From contig NZ_JAUSQZ010000001.1 in NCBI RefSeq assembly GCF_030811555.1, positions 6,383,241 to 6,447,240 on the forward strand: a DNA stretch of 64,000 nt, given 5' to 3'. Below are positions 58,404-64,000 of this stretch, piece after piece. Position numbers and translations under genes: made by a program. The notes below the pieces were generated by a model. That model was not told the origin of the DNA and ran no database searches. It worked only from the letters and a program-made list of their open reading frames with translations. Within the stretch, counting starts at the first letter, position 1; each line of letters opens with the position of its first letter. Source of the DNA: Kineosporia succinea (GTDB taxonomy: Bacteria; Actinomycetota; Actinomycetes; Actinomycetales; Kineosporiaceae).

Positions 58404-59023
58404 GCGCCGACATCCACGCCCTCACCACCGCGAACCGCCTGCTGCTGGCCGACCTGCTCGAGAGCCTGGACGACGAGCAGTGGCGCACCGAGACCCTGTG
58501 CGCGGGCTGGAGCGCCCAGGAGATGGCCGCCCACCTCGTGCAGCCGATGGTGGTGGGCTTCCCCCGGTTCTTCGTCACCGCGATCCGCTACCGCGGCGAC
58601 ACCGACCGCACCGTCGACCACATCACGCGCCGCCTGGCCCGCCGGCCCCGCGCCGAGCTCGTGCAGCAGCTGCGCCGGCACGCGGGCGACCGCCTCGACC
58701 CGCCCCGCGTCGGGCCGATGGGCCCGTACGTCGACACCTGCGTGCACCTGCGCGACCTGGCCCGTCCGCTGGGCCTGCAGCACGACGTCCCCCTGCACCA
58801 GTGGCGCCTCGTGCTCGACTACCTCACCGCCCCCGGACCCGCTCGGGCCCTGTTCGGGGTGCGCTCGCTGCAGGGGCTACGGCTGAGCGCCACCGACCTC
58901 GACTGGTCCCACGGCGAGGGTGACCTGGTCGAGGGTCCCGCCGAGGCCCTCGCCCTGGCCGTCACCGGACGGGCGGCCGCGCTCGCCGACCTGCGCGGCC
59001 CGGGCCGCATCGAGCTGCGCTGA
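58400..59023 (+). CDS. mycothiol-dependent maleylpyruvate-isomerase-family protein
   Basis: 207 residues from the ATG overlapping the MarR stop. TANRLLLADLLESLDDEQWR, LCAGWSAQEMAAHLVQPM and DTCVHLRDLARPLGL are the MDMPI N-terminal domain with its metal-ligand histidines (AAHLV, VHLRD). The C-terminal lobe (LRLSATDLDWSHGEGDLVEG) is of the type associated with mycothiol-utilising proteins. Probably a mycothiol-linked detoxification enzyme controlled by the MarR protein. Confidence 0.85.
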   Translation: MSADIHALTTANRLLLADLLESLDDEQWRTETLCAGWSAQEMAAHLVQPMVVGFPRFFVTAIRYRGDTDRTVDHITRRLARRPRAELVQQLRRHAGDRLDPPRVGPMGPYVDTCVHLRDLARPLGLQHDVPLHQWRLVLDYLTAPGPARALFGVRSLQGLRLSATDLDWSHGEGDLVEGPAEALALAVTGRAAALADLRGPGRIELR

Positions 59024-59080
59024 GCATCCGCGGCGGAGAAGGGTTCCCAGGCTGCGACCGCCTGCGACCGGCCAGAAACG

Positions 59081-59111
59081 GCCGGGGACGGTCGGGGACG
59101 GCCGGGGACGG
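59081..59111. repeat. 10-bp tandem repeat
   Basis: GCCGGGGACG, GTCGGGGACG, GCCGGGGACG in a row between convergent genes. Confidence 0.75.
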
Positions 59112-59142
59112 GCAGCCGGGCTCGAGCCGGCGACCGGCCTTC

Positions 59143-60204
59143 TCAGTCCGGTTGCCCGTCCGCGCCGCAGTGCTCACCCGCGTTGACACAGTCACGCACC
59201 AGGCGGCTGAGGGTCTTCGGCTCCCAGCCGGTCACGGCGCCGAAGCCGTACTCGTCGTCGTCCAGGCCGGAGACGCTCACGGTGCCGGCCGCGTCGAACG
59301 GGTACGCGACGCGCACCAGCAGCGTGGGGACCGCCACCGGATGACTGGCCGGGCACCCGCCGGAGGCGGCCCAGGCCAGGTGAGCGCGATGCCCGGAGGA
59401 GTCCAGGTGGCGGCCGTCCCAGCAGCCGGGGGCGGCGATCCGGGCGATGAGACGGTCTCCGTCCCGGCAGGTTCCGGCCTCGGGCAGGGTGTGGCCGTCG
59501 TAGCCGGTGCACGCCCACGTCACGGTGCTCTCACCCGCCGCGGACGGAGCGGCCCCGGCGCCTCCGCCGAGGATGCGCAGGCCCGCGGGAGCCGGCTGCA
59601 CGCTGGTGTAGTCACTGACGCCGCTCTTGTGCAGCACCTGGAACGACTCCGGCTCGATCACCTCGCCGCCCTGCTCCAGCGAGGGAACCCAGTAGGTGGA
59701 GCGGTCACCGGGATTCAGGCACGACGAGGCCGCCGCCGGGATGCGGCCCGGGGCGCTCAGGCGGGGCGCGGTGCTGCCGAACACGTCGTAGCTCGCGCCG
59801 CGTCCCGCCAGTCCGGCGACGGGCGCCTTCGTGGTCGTGCGCACCCGCGCGCACACGCTCGGGAACTCCTGGTAGCTGGCCCGCTCCGGGTTCCCGGCCG
59901 CCCGCGCCTTCACCGCGGGGCTCACCCGGAACGGGTCGACGCTGCGGGTCACCTGCGGGGACGGGCTCACCTCAGGGGCGCGCGGGGTGCTGGAGGACGA
60001 CGCGGTCACCGGCGTGGACACCGTCGGCCCGGGCGCGTCCCCCGGGGTGGGAGACGCCTGCCGCTCCGGCTCGGCGCCCGGCAGGATCAGCACCGGCACC
60101 ACCGCGGCCACCCCGACGAACAGCACCAGCAGCACCGCTGCCAGCACCATCTGCCGCACGCTCCAGTCGGCCATCCAGCCCGCTCGACCGCCGGGCAACC
60201 GCAT
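59143..60204 (-). CDS. DUF1996-like membrane-anchored protein, diverged paralogue
   Basis: 353 residues from ATG 60204 behind AAGGAG. A membrane anchor (VLAAVLLVLFVGVAAVVPVLIL) and Pro/Ser/Thr-rich linker precede a DUF1996-type domain: CLNPGDRSTYWVPSL, PAPAGLRILGG, CTGYDGHTLPEAGTC, APGCWDGRHLDSSGHRAHL and CPASHPVAVPTL align with the protein at 62542. The region that in that relative reads DPIVYPG...SHMHTF is here AGRGASYDVFGS, so the conserved histidines are lost. Probably altered or inactive compared with the paralogue. Confidence 0.8.
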   Translation of the reverse strand: MRLPGGRAGWMADWSVRQMVLAAVLLVLFVGVAAVVPVLILPGAEPERQASPTPGDAPGPTVSTPVTASSSSTPRAPEVSPSPQVTRSVDPFRVSPAVKARAAGNPERASYQEFPSVCARVRTTTKAPVAGLAGRGASYDVFGSTAPRLSAPGRIPAAASSCLNPGDRSTYWVPSLEQGGEVIEPESFQVLHKSGVSDYTSVQPAPAGLRILGGGAGAAPSAAGESTVTWACTGYDGHTLPEAGTCRDGDRLIARIAAPGCWDGRHLDSSGHRAHLAWAASGGCPASHPVAVPTLLVRVAYPFDAAGTVSVSGLDDDEYGFGAVTGWEPKTLSRLVRDCVNAGEHCGADGQPD

Positions 60205-60323
60205 CCACCACTCCTTCGTCGTCGCTCGCTCGCTCGCGCACGTGCGGCCGGTCACCCGGTCACCCGCCCACCCGGCCGTCCGGCCGTCCGGTCGGTACCG
60301 ATCGGTCACCCTATGCTGCCCGC

Positions 60324-61739
60324 ATGAACGGGCCGACCCCCGAGCCGACCCCGGCCACCCCGACCACCGCGCTGGCGGGCCGTGACGCCCGCGCGACCAC
60401 CCCGTCCTCAAGCACCCTCGGCCCCCGGGGCACCGGAGGCCGCGAGCGCACCCCGCCACCCCCGGGACCAGCCCCGGGAGCGGGGCCGGGGCCGGGGCCG
60501 CGCAGCCGTTCGCGGGCCCGTGAGCTGGTCGAACCGCGGCACTGGGTGAGCGGCGCGACCGAGAGTGTGGCCGGGCTGTGCCAGTTCGTGCTGCTGCTGC
60601 GGCTGGGCGCGACGCTCATGCTGGTGGCGGCCGCGGCCCTGATCGAGCCCGATCCGGTGCCGTTGCTGCTGGGCACGCTGATCGCCGTGACGGTGACGGC
60701 GGCCGAACTCGTGGTGCTCGTGCGCAGTCCCGAGACGGTCGTGCGCTGGCCCCTGTTCGTGGTCGCCGAGCTCGCGGCGGGCGCGGGCATCGTGGCGGTG
60801 ATGCAGGGCGGACCGGTGTTCTTCTCGTTCTCGTGCGGGTCGGCGGCGGTGCTCGGTGTCGCGGCCGGTCTGCGCGCCTGGCCGGTCTGGGTGCTGCAGA
60901 CCGTCGCGGCCTACGTGGTGGTGGCGTGGATCATCCGGCTCGACGAGATCGACGGGGTGCCGACGACGCTCGCCGTGTACCTGGCGGGCGTTCCCACGCT
61001 CTACGTGCTGGTCGGGCTGGCCGCCGCGACCGCCCGCTCCGCCGTGGTGCGGCACGTGAACCTGGCCCGCTCCGCGCTGGATTCGATCGAGCGCTCGGCC
61101 GTGGCCGCCGAGCGCACCCGGATGGCCCGTGAGCTGCACGACTCGGTCGAGAAGACGCTGCGGGGGCTGTCGTTCGCAGCCGGTTCGCTGCCCGTGGCCG
61201 TGCAGCAGATCGAGCAGAAGCCGCATCTGGCCGCCGATCTGGCCCACACCGTGGCCACCGGCGCCCGCACCGCCGCCGACGAGGCCCGCGAACTGCTCGG
61301 CATGCTGCGCGCCGACGACCTCGACACCACGCTGCCCGAGGCCGTCGAACGCGCCTGCCGCGAGTGGTCGGCCCGCACCGGCCTGCCCGTCGAGACCGGC
61401 CTCGCGCACGTCGACGTCGACCTGCCCGTGCGCCACGAGGTGCTGCGGATCCTGCGCGAGGCCCTCGGCAACGTCGCGAAACACTCCGGCGCCCAGCACG
61501 CCTGGGTCGACCTGACCCGCGAGGGCCGCACCCTGCGCCTGGTCGTGCGCGACGACGGACGCGGCTTCGGCGTTCCCGACGACCTCACCCGGCTCTCGGC
61601 CGACGGGCACTACGGCGTGGTCGGGATGGCCGAGCGTGCCGGGCAGATCGGCGGGCGGCTGCGCGTGTGGTCGGGCGCGGGGGACCTGGGCCCGGTCGGC
61701 GGCACCCAGGTCGTGCTGTGGGCGCCGCTGTCCGGGTAG
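60324..61739 (+). CDS. NarL-type sensor histidine kinase
   Basis: 471 residues from ATG 60324; the first 70 residues are Pro/Gly-rich and the true start may be later. Five or six membrane helices (about 80-235) form the sensor. The HisKA_3 dimerisation box is MARELHDSVEKTLRGLSFAA with the phosphorylated histidine; the ATPase domain has LREALGNVAKHSG (N box) and VRDDGRGFGVPDD (G box). Lies 52 bases before its response regulator and between two DUF1996 genes, which are plausible targets. Confidence 0.9.
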   Translation: MNGPTPEPTPATPTTALAGRDARATTPSSSTLGPRGTGGRERTPPPPGPAPGAGPGPGPRSRSRARELVEPRHWVSGATESVAGLCQFVLLLRLGATLMLVAAAALIEPDPVPLLLGTLIAVTVTAAELVVLVRSPETVVRWPLFVVAELAAGAGIVAVMQGGPVFFSFSCGSAAVLGVAAGLRAWPVWVLQTVAAYVVVAWIIRLDEIDGVPTTLAVYLAGVPTLYVLVGLAAATARSAVVRHVNLARSALDSIERSAVAAERTRMARELHDSVEKTLRGLSFAAGSLPVAVQQIEQKPHLAADLAHTVATGARTAADEARELLGMLRADDLDTTLPEAVERACREWSARTGLPVETGLAHVDVDLPVRHEVLRILREALGNVAKHSGAQHAWVDLTREGRTLRLVVRDDGRGFGVPDDLTRLSADGHYGVVGMAERAGQIGGRLRVWSGAGDLGPVGGTQVVLWAPLSG

Positions 61740-61791
61740 CGCCGGTCGGCGGAGTTTCGTGAAACCGGGCCACCCGTGACAATCTCCGCCC

Positions 61792-62421
61792 ATGACGATC
61801 CGGGTCGCGGTGGTCGACGACAACCCGATGGTGCGCGCCGGCCTGCGGGCCATGCTCGAGCTCGGCGGCCTCGAGGTGGTCGCCGAGGCCGGTGACGGCC
61901 GCGCCGCCCTCGACGTCGTCGCCCGGCACCGCCCCGAGGTCACCCTCCTCGACCACCGGATGCCGGTGGCCGACGGCCTGCAGGTGCTCTCCCACCTCGC
62001 CGACCAGACCCGCGTGCTCCTGCTGACCAGCGACGACAGCGACACAGTGATCACCGCCGCGCTCGCCCGGGGCGCCAGCGGCTTCCTCAGCCACAACTCC
62101 CTCGACGCCGGCGAGCTGCTGCGCGCCGTGCGGGCCGTCGCCGCCGGGGAGGGATTCCTGGCGCCGGTCGCCGCCGCCGTCGCCGTGCGGCAGCTGCGCG
62201 ACCGCGCCGAGCGCGAGTCCGCCGCCCGGATCCGCTTCGACCTCACCCGCCGCGAGCGCGAGCTGATGGACCTGCTGGTCAAGGGCATGACGAACGCCGA
62301 GATCGCCGGGCACCTGGTGCTGTCGGAGAAGACGGTGAAGAACCACCTCAACCACATGTACGCGAAACTCGGTGTGCGGCACCGCACCGAGGCCGTGGCC
62401 CGCTGGCAGGGAGAGGTGTAG
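61792..62421 (+). CDS. NarL/LuxR-type response regulator
   Basis: 209 residues from ATG 61792. The receiver has VAVVDDNPMVRAGLRAMLEL, phospho-acceptor Asp in VTLLDHRMP (about 54) and threonine in LLLTSDDSD, but the switch lysine is replaced by histidine (GFLSHNSLD where relatives have (L/S)K(D/N)). The LuxR HTH is FDLTRREREL then NAEIAGHLVLSEKTVKNHLNHMYAKL. Partner of the upstream kinase. The lysine change is unusual and may alter signalling. Confidence 0.9.
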   Translation: MTIRVAVVDDNPMVRAGLRAMLELGGLEVVAEAGDGRAALDVVARHRPEVTLLDHRMPVADGLQVLSHLADQTRVLLLTSDDSDTVITAALARGASGFLSHNSLDAGELLRAVRAVAAGEGFLAPVAAAVAVRQLRDRAERESAARIRFDLTRRERELMDLLVKGMTNAEIAGHLVLSEKTVKNHLNHMYAKLGVRHRTEAVARWQGEV

Positions 62422-62541
62422 GCCCACAGATCTGGGCCTGCCCCGGGCCGCAACCGGGACCCGCGACCGGCGAGCGCACAGGCCGCGCGCCGACAGACTT
62501 CGGGACGTCCGAGCACACCGTCCCGAAAGGATCCGCGAACA

Positions 62542-63780
62542 GTGAAACGACGCTATACGGTGGCCGGCGGTGTCGTCGGCGCCACGCTCGTGGGGGTGCT
62601 GGTCGCGGTGTCCAGCGGTGTTCCCGCGTTCAGCTCCGAGAGGACCTCTGCGGGACACCACGGCCCGCGCCACTCCGCCACGGCCACGCACTCTGCCGCC
62701 CCTGAAACGGCAGAGACCTCCCACCCGACCCACACCCCGGGTGACAGCACCGACACCACCGGCAGCACCGACACCACTGACACGGTCGACCCGAAGGCGC
62801 CCACGTCCACGGTCAGCGACCCGGCCGACCACGACATGCCCGGCATGGTGAAGGCCCCGGCGTACAACCCGAACCTCGACCCGGGCGAGTCCGACACGGT
62901 CTCCCCCGCGGTGAAGGGCATCGCCCCCGAGCACGCGTTCAACCCGGGCCCGAGCGTCTCCACGCACCACGAGTTCCAGGCCAACTGCTACATGAGCCAC
63001 CACGAGGCGGACGACCCGATCGTCTACCCGGGCATGGCCGGCGCCAGCCACATGCACACGTTCATGGGCTCGGACGACACCAACGCCAAGAGCACCACGG
63101 CGTCGCTGAAGGCCGGTGGCACCAGCTGCATCACGCCCGGCGACCGGTCCGGGTACTGGCACCCGTCGATCTACAACGGCGACCAGCTCGTCACCACCCA
63201 GTACAAGCAGACGATCTACTACAAGTCCGGGGTCTCCGACTACCGCACCGTGCGCGCGTTCCCGCAGGGCCTGCGCTACGTCGTGGGCAGCCCGACACAG
63301 ACGAAGGAGGAGTTCGAGAACCACCCGGGCACCGTCGAGGGCTGGGAGTGCGGCGACAGCGCCAACAACTTCGAGATCCCGGACCACTGCCGCGAGGGCA
63401 GCTACCTGAACATCCGCATGCAGGCCCCCAGCTGCTGGGACGGCGTGCACCTGGACTCAGCCGACCACAAGAGCCACATGGCCTACCCGGTCGTCGAGGA
63501 CAACCGCCGCGTCTGCCCCTCCACCCACCCGGTGGCCGTGCCGATGGTCGAGTTCAAGATGGCGTTCAACGTCTCCGGCGACATGTCGAAGGTGCGCCTG
63601 TCCAGCGGCACCGACTGGAGCTGGCACTACGACTTCTTCAACGGCTGGGACGCGCCCACCCTCGCCGCCCTGGTCGAGCACTGCATCAACGGCGGACTGC
63701 AGTGCGACCCGCGCGGTTTCGACCTGTACAAGCCCGACCGCGGGGCCGCGCTCAACGAGAAGTACGAGCTCGCGGGCTGA
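62542..63780 (+). CDS. secreted DUF1996 protein
   Basis: 412 residues from the GTG at 62542. A signal peptide (VAGGVVGATLVGVLVAVSSG) and Thr/Ser/His-rich linker precede the domain: CYMSHHEADDPIVYPGMAGA, SHMHTFMGS, GGTSCITPGDRSGYWHPSIY, PQGLRYVVG, SCWDGVHLDSADHKSHMAYP and CPSTHPVAVPMVEFKM, the complete DUF1996 pattern, with several cysteines for disulfides. Extracellular protein of unknown function, sometimes seen with carbohydrate-binding modules. It follows the two-component system by 120 bases and may be its target. Confidence 0.88.
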   Translation: MKRRYTVAGGVVGATLVGVLVAVSSGVPAFSSERTSAGHHGPRHSATATHSAAPETAETSHPTHTPGDSTDTTGSTDTTDTVDPKAPTSTVSDPADHDMPGMVKAPAYNPNLDPGESDTVSPAVKGIAPEHAFNPGPSVSTHHEFQANCYMSHHEADDPIVYPGMAGASHMHTFMGSDDTNAKSTTASLKAGGTSCITPGDRSGYWHPSIYNGDQLVTTQYKQTIYYKSGVSDYRTVRAFPQGLRYVVGSPTQTKEEFENHPGTVEGWECGDSANNFEIPDHCREGSYLNIRMQAPSCWDGVHLDSADHKSHMAYPVVEDNRRVCPSTHPVAVPMVEFKMAFNVSGDMSKVRLSSGTDWSWHYDFFNGWDAPTLAALVEHCINGGLQCDPRGFDLYKPDRGAALNEKYELAG

Positions 63781-63791
63781 AATCCCGTGAG

Positions 63792-63824
63792 GAGAACCCC
63801 CGGGGCCGGTCCCCGGGGGTTCTC
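63792..63824. terminator. bidirectional terminator hairpin
   Basis: GAGAACCCCCGGGG and CCCCGGGGGTTCTC pair perfectly (14 bp) around a 5-base loop, between the DUF1996 stop and the convergent acetyltransferase stop. Confidence 0.85.
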
Positions 63825-63829
63825 GCATC

Positions 63830-64000
63830 TCACAGCTGCAGCGTGAAGTACGCGCTGTTCGGGTCGTGCGTGTAGTCCGCGAACGGCTCCGCCTGCAGGA
63901 ACCCGTACCGTGCGTAGAGACTCCGGGCCGGCTCGAAGAAGTCCTCGCTGCCCGTCTCCAGGCTGATGCGCTTGTACCCGGCCTCGCGCGCCTCGTTCAC
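63830..64000 (-). CDS. GNAT acetyltransferase, C-terminal part (5' end outside window)
   Basis: On the minus strand the frame is open from the window edge to the TGA (63830-63832), giving 56 residues: AGYKRISLETGSEDFFEPAR, LYARYGFLQAEPFADYTHDP and a short end, the typical C-terminus of GNAT enzymes of the YhbS/PhnO-like type (xLETG, A-xLYxxxGF, Y-xDPxSxxM/F). Motif A lies outside the window. Confidence 0.8.
   Translation of the reverse strand: MNEAREAGYKRISLETGSEDFFEPARSLYARYGFLQAEPFADYTHDPNSAYFTLQL

Overview
The window is high-GC actinomycete DNA (roughly 70-75 % G+C by eye, strong G/C bias at third codon positions, many GTG starts). Several families point to a mycothiol- and F420-containing actinomycete: two mycothiol-dependent maleylpyruvate-isomerase-type proteins, a deazaflavin-dependent (DDN-type) nitroreductase, DUF397, DUF2637, DUF3152 and an Eis-type acetyltransferase. 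Genus cannot be fixed from the sequence alone; the Kineosporiaceae are a reasonable guess. No rRNA, tRNA or CRISPR array was seen.

Layout. 1-4430: a translationally coupled sugar/cyclitol catabolic operon (Gfo/Idh/MocA oxidoreductase, PmoA-like protein, cupin, second Gfo/Idh/MocA oxidoreductase) followed by a LacI regulator. 4431-5457: gene-free, with two minisatellites, a long palindrome and one copy of a 10-mer motif. 5458-7951: quinone-oxidoreductase-like MDR protein and a Tat-exported bicovalent FAD oxidase. 8163-13480: four tandem membrane diguanylate-cyclase paralogues, one with its catalytic core deleted in frame, running into a convergent acetyltransferase. 14557-18595: epimerase, LysE exporter, VOC remnant, methyltransferase, DUF4265. 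18636-22447: divergent coiled-coil and DUF2637 (Spd-like) genes resembling plasmid/AICE genes, then a 22-residue lysine-rich peptide. 23031-30516: alpha/beta hydrolase, DUF3152 metzincin-like protein, DUF3616, a glycogen-synthase remnant, ROK regulator with inositol-phosphatase-like gene, DDN nitroreductase, histidine phosphatase.

30674-43737 is the most accessory-looking part: two tyrosine recombinases, a toxin-antitoxin-like pair, a second DUF3152 protein, a TetR/membrane-protein operon with two clear operators, a frameshifted acetyltransferase, VOC, DUF1062, Eis, and a membrane protein joining a HTH domain to a glycosidase-like barrel that lacks the expected catalytic glutamates. 44002-51848: small secreted proteins, an atypical response regulator, an MHS-type transporter, MarR/azoreductase with paired operators, DUF4180, an acetyltransferase interrupted by an amber codon, Nudix, ArsR. 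51969-63780: a third, truncated tyrosine-recombinase-like gene, mycothiol-type enzymes, LysR/MFS pair, DUF397, MarR/MDMPI operon, and a NarL-type two-component system flanked by two DUF1996 secreted proteins.

The most interesting unexplained signal is a 10-mer, GATAACAGGC/GCCTGTTATC, found six times (one copy with one mismatch) and nowhere else noticed. Three copies surround the recombinase-like gene at 51969, one of them forming its -10 region, and two flank the epimerase gene as direct repeats. Either an autoregulatory DNA-binding system built on a recombinase fold that has lost its catalytic tyrosine, or single-gene cassettes bounded by recombination sites, would fit; the sequence alone does not decide between them. 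A second unexplained element is a 36-bp palindrome present twice (4771 and 24388).
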